A stretch of 64,000 nucleotides of DNA from JAGVDM01 sp964642315. GTDB taxonomy: Bacteria; Patescibacteriota; Gracilibacteria; Peribacterales; Peribacteraceae. Location: assembly GCA_964642315.1 (NCBI GenBank), contig CAZXOG010000002.1, positions 62,001 through 126,000 on the forward strand. The letters run 5' to 3'. Position numbers and translations under genes: made by a program. This document shows positions 27,204 to 34,460 of this stretch, in pieces; position 1 is the stretch's first letter, and each line of letters starts with the position of its first letter. Below the pieces are notes generated by a model, which was not told where the DNA came from, did no database searches, and saw only the letters and a list, made by a program, of their open reading frames with translations.

Positions 27204-27473
27204 ATGAGCACTCCTGAACATTTCGATGCATCGGCCGTCGAGGCCGTGCTCTCGCAGTACCGCAATGCCCGTCATCCCGGCGAAGCTGATCCCGATGAAA
27301 CCCGGGAAGATAGAAGGGGGAATCTCGCTCCATCTCGCAGAGAGGTGCCGGCCTGTCCTTCTGATGTGCCTTCGGCAGTCTGGGCCGTGCTCTCGCAGTA
27401 CTCCGGAGCCGCAGATGCACACGAGGATGGCGATTTTGGTGGCGATATCTGCGATGATTTCGCTGATCGGTAG
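27204..27473 (+). CDS. Uncharacterised 89-aa acidic protein with an internal repeat
   Basis: Not recognised. It starts MSTPEHFDAS. The motif AVEAVLSQY near residue 11 recurs as AVWAVLSQY near residue 58, encoded by a perfect 19-bp direct repeat (27242-27260 and 27383-27401) exactly 47 codons apart. The C-terminus is Asp/Gly-rich. No signal or membrane segment. Support for coding comes from the promoter placed 6 nt upstream; composition alone would not decide. It could instead be an RNA gene or a decayed repeat. It ends 24 bp before the pseudouridine synthase gene. Confidence 0.5.
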   Translation: MSTPEHFDASAVEAVLSQYRNARHPGEADPDETREDRRGNLAPSRREVPACPSDVPSAVWAVLSQYSGAADAHEDGDFGGDICDDFADR

Positions 27474-27497
27474 CGCTTCTCTGCTACGCTTGCAGCC

Positions 27498-28151
27498 GTG
27501 CCAGTCGCTGCCGACCGCATTCTGTACCAGGATGAACACCTGCTTGCCGTGAACAAGCTGAGCGGGGAGCTCGTGGTACGCGGTAAGGGGGCCGTGGGGA
27601 AGCTCCCGCTCCTCGATTTCCTGCGGAAGGAGTACCCCGGGCTCCGCGCGCTCCATCGCCTGGATTTCGAAACATCCGGCGTGCTGCTCTTCGCCCGCAC
27701 GAAGGCCGCTGCAGACGCGGTGATCGGTTCCCGTTTCGCCGGGTGGCGGAAGACGTACCAGACGCTTGTCATGGGGCGGCTCACGCGCACGCAGGGGGGC
27801 ATCAGCAAGCCTCTCCCAGCTCGGGGCAGGGGCACGGTCCCCGCCGAGACGCGTTACCGCACACTCGAGCGGTTCGCCAATTCCTCCTTTGTTGAGGCGG
27901 AGCCGCTCACCGGTCGGCAGCATCAGATCCGCCGGCACTTCGCGGCGATCGGCCACCCGCTCGTGCTCGACCAGGAGTACGGCCACCGGAAGTTCAACGG
28001 CATCTTCAAGCAGGAGTTTGGTTTCCAGCGCTTCTTCCTCCATGCGGCAAGCCTTTCGCTGCCACATCCGGTCACTGGCAAGGTGCTTCGCATCGAGGCA
28101 CCGATGCCGGAACAGTTCAAGAAAGTATTGCGGGTGCTGCGAAGCATTTGA
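27498..28151 (+). CDS. RluA-family RNA pseudouridine synthase
   Basis: 217 aa. The catalytic signature HRLDFETSG contains the essential aspartate D56; the family motifs TGRQHQIRRHF and a C-terminal LPHPVTGK are also present. There is no S4 RNA-binding domain, so it resembles short RluA/RluC-like catalytic-only enzymes. The exact uridine target in rRNA or tRNA cannot be told. A GTG start at 27498 is 7 nt after a TACGCT -10 box. Confidence 0.9.
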   Translation: MPVAADRILYQDEHLLAVNKLSGELVVRGKGAVGKLPLLDFLRKEYPGLRALHRLDFETSGVLLFARTKAAADAVIGSRFAGWRKTYQTLVMGRLTRTQGGISKPLPARGRGTVPAETRYRTLERFANSSFVEAEPLTGRQHQIRRHFAAIGHPLVLDQEYGHRKFNGIFKQEFGFQRFFLHAASLSLPHPVTGKVLRIEAPMPEQFKKVLRVLRSI

Positions 28152-28195
28152 AGATTCGAATTCTTCATGATGCGCAACGCATCACCCATAACGCA

Positions 28196-28224
28196 TTCAC
28201 ATCTCCTGTTCTTTTGAGTAGCAT
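28196..28224 (+). promoter_or_regulatory. Promoter of trpS
   Basis: TTCACA (28196-28201), 17-bp spacer, TAGCAT (28219-28224), ending 9 nt before the trpS ATG. The rest of the 82-bp gap holds two short palindromes, GAAGATTCGAATTCTTC and GATGCGCAACGCATC, which may end transcription of the preceding gene. Confidence 0.6.
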
Positions 28225-28233
28225 TCTCCTGTC

Positions 28234-29190
28234 ATGCGTGTGCTCACGGGCATTCAGCCGTCCGGCGCATTCCACCTCGGAAACTACTTTGGGGCGATCA
28301 AGCCGCTCCTCGCGCTCCTCGCGCAAGCCGATCAGGGCTTTGTGTTCATTGCGGATCTCCACGCGCTCACGACGGTGCAGGATCCCAAGGCGCTCCGCGC
28401 GAACATCCGCGATGCGGCGATGGATTTCCTCGCGTGCGGTCTCGATCCGGAGAAGGCAGTGTTCTTCCGGCAGTCGGAAATCCCCGAGCACACGGAACTC
28501 TTGTGGATTCTCTCGACGGTCTGCCCGACAGGGCTCCTTGAGCGGGCAGTGAGCTACAAGGAAAAAGTGCAGCAGGGGATCACTGCTTCTGCGGGGCTCT
28601 TTACGTACCCCGTGCTCCAGGCCGCCGATATTCTTCTCTACGATGCCGATGCCGTTCCCGTGGGCAAGGATCAGAAGCAGCATTTGGAGATCACGCGGGA
28701 TCTCGCTGTGAAGTTCAACGCTGCATTCGGGGAAACCTTCGTCGTCCCGGAGCCGAAGATTCGGGAGGATGCTGCGGTAGTCCCCGGGACGGACGGCCAG
28801 AAGATGAGCAAGAGCTATGGGAACACCATCCCGCTCTTCGGGGATGCGAAGGCGATCGAGAAGGCGATCATGCGCATCGCGACGGATTCTCGCCCGGCGA
28901 ACGATCCAAAAGATCCCGATACATGCACCGTCTACCAGATCCACAAGCTCTTCCTCACAACTGCTGAGGCGAAGGAGCTTGCTGGCGAATACCGCAACGG
29001 CCTGCCGTATGGCGAGGCGAAGAAAAAGCTCTTCGCCGCGTACATGGATGCTTTTGAACCCATGCGCAAGGTGCGGGCTTCGCTCCATGAGCGCGATGTC
29101 CGTGATGCGCTTGAGGCAGGCGCCAAGCGCGCACGTGCGGTTGCCGCGGAAACCCTTGAGCGCGCACGGAAAGCGGTGGGATTGAAGTAA
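28234..29190 (+). CDS. trpS: Tryptophanyl-tRNA synthetase
   Basis: Class Ic aminoacyl-tRNA synthetase, 318 aa, the compact bacterial form. The ATP-binding signatures are complete: H14-L-G-N17 and K190-M-S-K-S194. Other landmarks are LTGIQPSG at the N-terminus and the specificity segment YPVLQAADILLYDAD. It charges tRNA-Trp with tryptophan. A single-gene unit with its own promoter. Confidence 0.96.
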   Translation: MRVLTGIQPSGAFHLGNYFGAIKPLLALLAQADQGFVFIADLHALTTVQDPKALRANIRDAAMDFLACGLDPEKAVFFRQSEIPEHTELLWILSTVCPTGLLERAVSYKEKVQQGITASAGLFTYPVLQAADILLYDADAVPVGKDQKQHLEITRDLAVKFNAAFGETFVVPEPKIREDAAVVPGTDGQKMSKSYGNTIPLFGDAKAIEKAIMRIATDSRPANDPKDPDTCTVYQIHKLFLTTAEAKELAGEYRNGLPYGEAKKKLFAAYMDAFEPMRKVRASLHERDVRDALEAGAKRARAVAAETLERARKAVGLK

Positions 29191-29210
29191 TTAATAAATT
29201 ATAGTATAAT
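29182..29210 (+). promoter_or_regulatory. Promoter of the 29235 secreted-protein gene
   Basis: TTGAAG (29182-29187, overlapping the end of trpS), 17-bp spacer, perfect TATAAT (29205-29210) in an A+T-rich gap. A leader of about 18 nt is expected. Confidence 0.65.
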
Positions 29211-29234
29211 ATACATATAAAACCCACATCCTCT

Positions 29235-29891
29235 ATGCGTTCCTCCTCCCAGTGCCGGTTCTCCCTCGTCGCGCTCACGACCGTCGCGGTCGCCGCGGTG
29301 CTCTCGCCGCTCGCTTCGTCGGCGTGGCTTGGTTCCGTGCGTTCCGTTACGGATTCGCCCGCGGAACTCCAGACGGTTTCCAAGCAGCGCGCCATCGAGC
29401 TGCGCCGCTCCGTTCACCTGCGCCAGCGCGCACACAAAGATGCCGTGGATGCATGCGTCGACGAACGCGCCCGTACGGGGGAGGACATCACGTGCCCGGA
29501 TATCAATGATCCTTCCACGTACCGCAATTCCCTGCGCGCGCTCACATCCGATACGACCGCAACGCGGTCGCGCGCGCCGTCCCTCGCGTCCAAGCTCAAC
29601 GCGCTCACGGCGCGTGACCGGGCAATCGTCGAGCAGGCAGCCGCGCGCGGGGACTGCACGCTCGGTCTTGCTGGCCGCGGTCTCTACCGCCTGTGCCAGC
29701 AGATGGTGCGCGAGCAGGGTGGCGTGGATACGGCAGCTGCAGCAGGATTCCTCAACGACCGCGCGGCCCGTGCGCTGCAGGAGGCATCGGCCCGCTCGCA
29801 GAGCCTCCGTGCGCGCATCGAGCAGACACGCGGCGTGCTGGAACACAGCGCGGCGCCGGAGCAGTCCTCCGGCCACTACCGCGCGCGGTAG
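29235..29891 (+). CDS. Secreted hypothetical protein
   Basis: 218 aa, unrecognised. Residues about 8-32 form a signal peptide (LVALTTVAVAAVLSPLASSA). The mature part is helical and rich in Ala, Arg, Ser and Gln, with about four cysteines (ACVDERA, DITCPD, GDCTLG, LCQQMV) that could form two disulfides; the DsbA-like lipoprotein at 17.2 kb is a candidate oxidant. It has a near-consensus promoter, suggesting good expression. Next to maf only by chance of position. Confidence 0.75.
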   Translation: MRSSSQCRFSLVALTTVAVAAVLSPLASSAWLGSVRSVTDSPAELQTVSKQRAIELRRSVHLRQRAHKDAVDACVDERARTGEDITCPDINDPSTYRNSLRALTSDTTATRSRAPSLASKLNALTARDRAIVEQAAARGDCTLGLAGRGLYRLCQQMVREQGGVDTAAAAGFLNDRAARALQEASARSQSLRARIEQTRGVLEHSAAPEQSSGHYRAR

Positions 29892-29917
29892 TCCCCGGGT
29901 TACACTCTCCGCCGTCC

Positions 29918-30499
29918 ATGGCCCGGATCGTCCTTGCATCGGCGAGCCCCCAGCGGCGGCAGCTTCTCTCGGGCCTCGGCGTATCGTTCCACGTTGACCC
30001 GAGCGGCATTGATGAGCGGAGCTGCGCCGAACCCGAACCGGCGCGTCGGGCTGTTGCACTTGCCCGCATGAAGGCGGCTGACGTCGCGTGCCGCTATCCG
30101 GATGAGTATGTCGTAGGGTGCGATACGCTCGTGGTTGCCGCGGACGGCACGCTCCTCGAAAAACCGGCTGACGACGATGATGCGCGTCGGATGCTCAAGC
30201 TCCAGAGCGGCCGCCCTTCCATCGTCCATTCGGGTCTGTGTGTCATTGCCCCGGGCGGCGGGCAGGCCGAGGGGCTCTCCTCGAGTACTGTGCTCTTTGC
30301 CGATCTCTCGGATGAGGATATCGAATGGTGGATCCGTACCGAGCTCTGGCAGGACCGCTCGGGATCGTTCCAAATTGACGGGCCCGGGCAGCTGCTCATC
30401 GAGCGTCTGGAAGGGGAGTGGGCGTCCGTTGTCGGGCTCCCCGTGTTCCTCCTGCAGGAGCTCTTCCGGGAGCTCGGCACAAGCATTCACGCGTTCTAG
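29918..30499 (+). CDS. maf: Maf-family nucleotide pyrophosphatase
   Basis: 193-aa Maf/Ham1-fold enzyme that hydrolyses non-canonical or modified nucleoside triphosphates. The N-terminal signature IVLASASPQRRQLL is followed by DTLVV, LQSGRPSIVHSGLCVI and SFQIDGPGQLLIERLEG. Its stop codon overlaps the stop codon of a convergent 48-aa ORF. A TACACT -10-like box lies 11 nt before the ATG. Whether it acts on dTTP/UTP or m7GTP is not decidable from sequence alone. Confidence 0.92.
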   Translation: MARIVLASASPQRRQLLSGLGVSFHVDPSGIDERSCAEPEPARRAVALARMKAADVACRYPDEYVVGCDTLVVAADGTLLEKPADDDDARRMLKLQSGRPSIVHSGLCVIAPGGGQAEGLSSSTVLFADLSDEDIEWWIRTELWQDRSGSFQIDGPGQLLIERLEGEWASVVGLPVFLLQELFRELGTSIHAF

Positions 30500-30642
30500 A
30501 GCGAGGGGTCTTCCTCGTGTTCCCCAATGCGCGCGCCGTCCGTGCCCATGTCGTACTCTCCTGCGCCGAGGTTGCGCTCGTCGCTCTCCTCTTTGTCATC
30601 CTCGTCATCATCGCCGCCGTCCAAAATCCATCGGTTTTCCAT
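30496..30642 (-). CDS. 48-aa acidic small protein, unrecognised
   Basis: Found by reading the gap between maf and the metallopeptidase gene. It starts MENRWILDGG and continues with a run of Asp/Glu, for 16 acidic residues in the first 30, then a Gly-rich segment and an acidic C-terminus. It is preceded by TTGTCA, a 17-bp spacer and TAGTCT, with exactly 6 nt to the ATG, the same geometry as other genes here. No homologue comes to mind. It could be a small regulatory or DNA-mimic-like protein, but that is speculation. The stop overlaps the maf stop codon on the other strand. Confidence 0.6.
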   Translation of the reverse strand: MENRWILDGGDDDEDDKEESDERNLGAGEYDMGTDGARIGEHEEDPSL

Positions 30643-30648
30643 GCGTGC

Positions 30649-30677
30649 AGACTAGCGCGAATCGGCGGTTATGACAA
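30649..30677 (-). promoter_or_regulatory. Promoter of the 48-aa ORF
   Basis: Minus-strand TTGTCA (30672-30677), 17-bp spacer, TAGTCT (30649-30654), 6 nt to the start codon. It overlaps the last codons of the upstream metallopeptidase gene. Confidence 0.6.
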
Positions 30678-31367
30678 TGCGGGGAGCCTGTACTTGCGGA
30701 GTTCTTTCCGCAGCGTATCAGTCTCGGGGATCACGCTGTGCACCGTCTGCCAGAACGCGCGCGAGTGGTTGGCGTGCCGGCGGTGGGCGAGCTCGTGCAC
30801 GATCACGTACGCGAGCAGATCCTGTGGCAGGAAGAGCAGCGCGGGATTGAGGGTGATCTTGCCCGCAGGCGAACAGCTGCCCCACTGCGTAGCCGCAAAG
30901 CGCAGCCTGATGGCGCCAATGCTCACGCGGAGTGTTTTCTGGTTCACCTCGTGCACGAGGTTTTGCAGTTGCGGCAGCGCAGTGGAGGCGAGCGTCCGCC
31001 ACAGGAGGCGGTGGAGTGTCCTGCGGTGCATGCCCGGGCCGATGGTAACGGACCATCCCGAAGGCTGCATATCGATGCGGTTTCGTTTCCCGGGTCGGAG
31101 GGTGACGATTATCGTCGTGCCATCGGTGAGCGGGAGCGTGCAGGACGCATCCCCTTCGAGGAGCGGCCGGAACGGGTCAATTTTCGTGCGATTGCGTTCG
31201 CGGGCAACATGGTTACGCATCCTCCGAAGCAGTGTTTCCACGTGCGCTCTTTCTTCCCATTGCGAGAGGTTCCGTGCGAGCCGGATCACAATCACATCGT
31301 TCCGCAGAATCGCCCGGGAATGCCGGTTCCTCGTGCGTTCGATCCTGTGCGGCGTTGCTTCAGTCAC
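30669..31367 (-). CDS. YgjP-type zinc metallopeptidase (M48/DUF45)
   Basis: 232 aa. The zinc-binding motif HELAHRRHANHS (HExxH plus a downstream His) and the DUF45 hallmark WGSCSPAGKITLNP are clear. The family is SprT/YgjP-like, cytosolic, function poorly known. I take a GTG start at 31367, which overlaps the stop of the upstream 331-aa gene by 8 bp (GTGACTGA), implying translational coupling. The open frame extends to 31580 only as a shadow of that gene. Confidence 0.85.
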   Translation of the reverse strand: MTEATPHRIERTRNRHSRAILRNDVIVIRLARNLSQWEERAHVETLLRRMRNHVARERNRTKIDPFRPLLEGDASCTLPLTDGTTIIVTLRPGKRNRIDMQPSGWSVTIGPGMHRRTLHRLLWRTLASTALPQLQNLVHEVNQKTLRVSIGAIRLRFAATQWGSCSPAGKITLNPALLFLPQDLLAYVIVHELAHRRHANHSRAFWQTVHSVIPETDTLRKELRKYRLPALS

Positions 31368-32355
31368 CGGTCGTGCGGTAGTTCTCGTCGAGCCGCCGCC
31401 GCAGGCGGCGGCTGAGCTCCGCGTCGTTGCGGCTCGAGGAGGATTGCGCGCCCTCCGTAAGCTGCTCGCCCGTTGCAGTCTGCCATGCGGTTCGCAATGC
31501 CGCTGTGCAGAGGCGCAGTTGCTCGATTCCCGCGCGGAGCTGCTCCTCCGCCTGCGCGGATGCCTGCGCGCTCCGCACACCGCCGAGCAGCGTATCTGCT
31601 TCCGTCATGCACTGCAGCCCCGCGAGGAGCGAGGATTTTTCCTCCTCTTCCCAAGTTTCCTGTTCAGCGGCGAAGGCGCTTTCCGTGACGAGGTTATCCG
31701 CCCATGTCCGCAGTTGTTCGGCGCGGAGTTTGACGAGGAGCAACCGCGCAGGCGCCCGGTAGTTCGCGAAGAGGTTTCCTTTGCTTTCCAGCAGGTCCTC
31801 CACCGTTACGAAGACATCACTCTCAATCCCGGTCACGATCGCGCGCAGGGCATCGCCGAGCAGGGTGAGCCTCGTGAGGGCGAGTGCGCGGGTATCCTCG
31901 TTCACGCCGAGCATCGTTCCCATGTACGCCGTGCGCTTGCGCAGCCGTTCCTCCTCGAGGAGGAGATCGGCTTTCATGCACCGGAGTGCTGTGGAGAACT
32001 TGGTGAACTTGCTCGCTGCGCGAAAATCGCGGCTACACGTATCACGCAGCTCGGTGCGGCGATCGATATTCTGGGTTTCCGCGCGGGCCAGCGCCTGGAA
32101 TGCCGTCTGCTCGTTATTGAGCGTGCTGAAGAACGCTGCGCTCCGTTCCTTGCGCTGCTCCCATTCCGCCTCCGCGTTCTCCTGTTCCAGTGCGTTGACC
32201 GCATCGAGGATGCTGCTCCCACTGCCTGTACCGGTGCTGGCGGTGAACGCGCCGCTTTGGACCAGTGTGACGATTCCGGCACTCACGAGGGAGAGCAGGA
32301 GCAATGTCCAGATCGCGCAGGCTTGCGAGATGGCCCGTCGTTTCTTGCGCGGCAT
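31360..32355 (-). CDS. Membrane-anchored coiled-coil protein, unknown
   Basis: 331 aa. A basic N-terminus is followed by one transmembrane helix (about residues 12-34, WTLLLLSLVSAGIVTLV) and a long, mostly helical exterior or interior domain rich in Glu, Ala, Leu and Arg with three or four cysteines. The family is not recognised. An extended -10 box (TGC-TACACT) ends 7 nt before the ATG. It is translationally coupled to the YgjP-type peptidase, so the pair may work together. Confidence 0.75.
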   Translation of the reverse strand: MPRKKRRAISQACAIWTLLLLSLVSAGIVTLVQSGAFTASTGTGSGSSILDAVNALEQENAEAEWEQRKERSAAFFSTLNNEQTAFQALARAETQNIDRRTELRDTCSRDFRAASKFTKFSTALRCMKADLLLEEERLRKRTAYMGTMLGVNEDTRALALTRLTLLGDALRAIVTGIESDVFVTVEDLLESKGNLFANYRAPARLLLVKLRAEQLRTWADNLVTESAFAAEQETWEEEEKSSLLAGLQCMTEADTLLGGVRSAQASAQAEEQLRAGIEQLRLCTAALRTAWQTATGEQLTEGAQSSSSRNDAELSRRLRRRLDENYRTTGD

Positions 32356-32404
32356 GGGTGAGAGTGTAGCACACGGTGGAAAACCGTTCTTCTCCCCGTG
32401 GGGC

Positions 32405-33346
32405 TTACGCGACCGACTCGCTTGTCTTGAGCGGGCGGACGAGCTTAAGGATGCAGTTCTTGAGTGTGGCGATCACTGTTTCCAGATCCTCGTTCACCAG
32501 AATGTGGTCGAAGAGATCCGTGCGTTCGTCGAAGAACTTCAGGTCATGCTCTGCGTTACGCAGCCGGTCGCGGATGCTCTCTTCCGTATCGCGCCCGCGG
32601 GAACGCAGGCGGTGGAGCAGCTGCGAGAGCATTGCGCGCTTGTTCTTGCCCGGGGGGAGCAGGCCGCAGGAGAGGATCGTTTCCCTCCCGTAGTGCCGCG
32701 CGAGATCCTGGAGCAGGTGCATCTCGGTCACCACTGTGGGGATCTTTCCCTGTCCCCAGATTCGCTCGATGTCACTGGCCCGATACCCGTACCACCGCTC
32801 TTCAGACGTCGAGGGGATCTGTGTGGCGGCGATGATATCGCCGCGCTGTTTGAGTTCGGTGAATTTCTCGGCCGAGACATACAAGTACTCATTCCCGTCA
32901 CCCTTGCGCCTGGGGCGCGTGGTGAGGATCGGTACGGGCTGGACGTAGTCGGAGAACACCGTGGAGAGCAGCGCGTTCACGGTGGACTTGCCGACGCCGG
33001 AGGGGCCGGTGAGCGCCACGACGTACCGGCGGAGGATGATGTTCGGCTCGCGCACGATGGCGGTCGGTTCGTAGGCGATGTCGTACCGGCGGAGGCCGTC
33101 CGCGCTGATGCGGCTTAAGCGCATGCGCGGCACTACTTCCTGCCCGATTGTCACCGGCGCATCTCCGAGCAGTGCGCCGATCACCTTGGCGCCGCTTTTG
33201 AGCTCAATGAGCGCAATGCGGCGCGGCGCATCCGGAAAACCTGCGGGCGGGTGCCGCACGGTGGTGAAGGAGACGATTGTGCCGGGTTGCAGCATGACAT
33301 CCCGTTGTTTCTTGGCTCGCGCGGTGATGGGTGCGGTGCTATCCAT
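32405..33346 (-). CDS. Fusion of DUF35 OB-fold and guanylate-kinase-like domain
   Basis: 313 aa with two domains. Residues about 19-95 match the C-terminal OB-fold of DUF35 proteins (GTIVSFTTVRHPPAGF, ALIELKSGAKVIGALLG); the usual zinc ribbon is absent. Residues 108-305 are a guanylate-kinase-family P-loop kinase: G114-P-S-G-V-G-K-S-T122, TTRPRRKGDGNEY, WYGY, and the lid RGRDTEESIRDRL. Phosphate-binding positions of GMP kinase are kept (R144, R147, Y154, Y186) but guanine contacts are lost (A173 for Glu, Y188 for Ser). It is last in the mevalonate operon and overlaps thiolase by 8 bp. In archaea DUF35 bridges thiolase and HMG-CoA synthase. I infer a pathway role and propose phosphomevalonate kinase; an ordinary GMP kinase is the alternative. 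Confidence 0.85.
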   Translation of the reverse strand: MDSTAPITARAKKQRDVMLQPGTIVSFTTVRHPPAGFPDAPRRIALIELKSGAKVIGALLGDAPVTIGQEVVPRMRLSRISADGLRRYDIAYEPTAIVREPNIILRRYVVALTGPSGVGKSTVNALLSTVFSDYVQPVPILTTRPRRKGDGNEYLYVSAEKFTELKQRGDIIAATQIPSTSEERWYGYRASDIERIWGQGKIPTVVTEMHLLQDLARHYGRETILSCGLLPPGKNKRAMLSQLLHRLRSRGRDTEESIRDRLRNAEHDLKFFDERTDLFDHILVNEDLETVIATLKNCILKLVRPLKTSESVA

Positions 33347-34454
33347 GGATGTGTTCGAGAATGTGGATGGCGCACGTCGCTCCCGTGCCGCCGAAATTGT
33401 GCGCGAGGCCCCACTGTGCGCCGGCGTGTGTGAGTTCCTTGCCCACTTCGATGAGCTGCTTCACGCCGGTTGCGCCCACGGGGTGGCCGCAGGCTTTTAG
33501 GCCGCCGCTCGGATTGAGCACCAGTTCGGGGTCCATGCGTTTGTAGAGTTCCACGCCGGTGCCGGGCTGCGCGAATCCCATGTCCTCCACACTGATCACC
33601 GCGGCAATGGAGAAGCAGTCATGCAGCTCCACGGCATGGATATCACTCCGGTTGATTCCCGCTTCCTCCAGCGCCTTCTCCATTGCGTTCTTCGTGGCGC
33701 GGAAACTCGTGATCGACGGCCGGTCCGCAAGGCTCACCGCGTCCGTGCTTACCTGCGATGCCGCGAGCCGAAGCGGGCTCTCGAATTGCGTGGAGAGGAT
33801 GCAAGCCGCCGCGCCGTCGCTCACGGGCGAACAATCGAGCAGGCGCAGCGGGTCGGCAATGAGCGGACTTTTCGAGATCTGCTCCACGGGGATTTCCTTG
33901 CGGAACTGCGCGAGGGGATTGCTCACGGCATTGCGGTGGTGCACTGCGCTCACGCGGCTCAAATCATCGCGGCTCAGGTTGTACTCGTGCATGTACCGCT
34001 GCGCGATCAGGCCGAAGAGTCCGGGGAACGTGATTCCGGATGGCATATCCTTCTCGCTGTCTGCCGCGCCCATGAGGGCTGCGGCCACTTCCTCATTGCT
34101 CGCATCCGTCATCTTCTCCGCGCCGATGACGAGCACTGTGCCTGCCTTGCCGCTTTCGAGCAGGCTGCAGGCGGTGTGGATGGCTATCGACCCGGAAGCG
34201 CACGCGGCTTCCACGCGGAGGGCGGGCGGGTGATGGGGGAGCAGCGAAGCGGCAAGCGCACCGAGATGCGCCTGGTCGCTCAGGCGCTCGCCGATCATGT
34301 TCGCCACGATCACTACGTCAATATCGAGCGGCGTGCACGGGGCTGTGGCGAGCGCGCTATCCATCGCTTCCGCCATAAGATCCTTCAGGCTCTTATCCCA
34401 GTGTTCCCCGAATGGGGTTTGTCCGCTGCCGATGAGGGAAATGGTCCGCTGCAT
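33339..34454 (-). CDS. Acetyl-CoA C-acetyltransferase, archaeal/SCP2-type thiolase
   Basis: Condenses two acetyl-CoA to acetoacetyl-CoA, the first mevalonate step. 371 aa. Nucleophile in VEAACASGS, histidines in VELHDCFSIA and GHPVGATG, and a C-terminal HNFGGTGA, the pattern of the archaeal thiolase family that works in a complex with HMG-CoA synthase. It begins 6 bp after the HMG-CoA synthase gene and overlaps the start of the DUF35 fusion gene by 8 bp. In archaea the complex passes acetoacetyl-CoA through a shared CoA site, so this order suggests the same assembly. Confidence 0.92.
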   Translation of the reverse strand: MQRTISLIGSGQTPFGEHWDKSLKDLMAEAMDSALATAPCTPLDIDVVIVANMIGERLSDQAHLGALAASLLPHHPPALRVEAACASGSIAIHTACSLLESGKAGTVLVIGAEKMTDASNEEVAAALMGAADSEKDMPSGITFPGLFGLIAQRYMHEYNLSRDDLSRVSAVHHRNAVSNPLAQFRKEIPVEQISKSPLIADPLRLLDCSPVSDGAAACILSTQFESPLRLAASQVSTDAVSLADRPSITSFRATKNAMEKALEEAGINRSDIHAVELHDCFSIAAVISVEDMGFAQPGTGVELYKRMDPELVLNPSGGLKACGHPVGATGVKQLIEVGKELTHAGAQWGLAHNFGGTGATCAIHILEHIHG

Positions 34455-34460
34455 GTACCG

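Noticed and set aside
30418..32361. 647-codon plus-strand frame continuing past maf
   Set aside because: Antisense to the YgjP-type peptidase and the 331-aa protein, which have a zinc motif and a transmembrane helix respectively and are translationally coupled.
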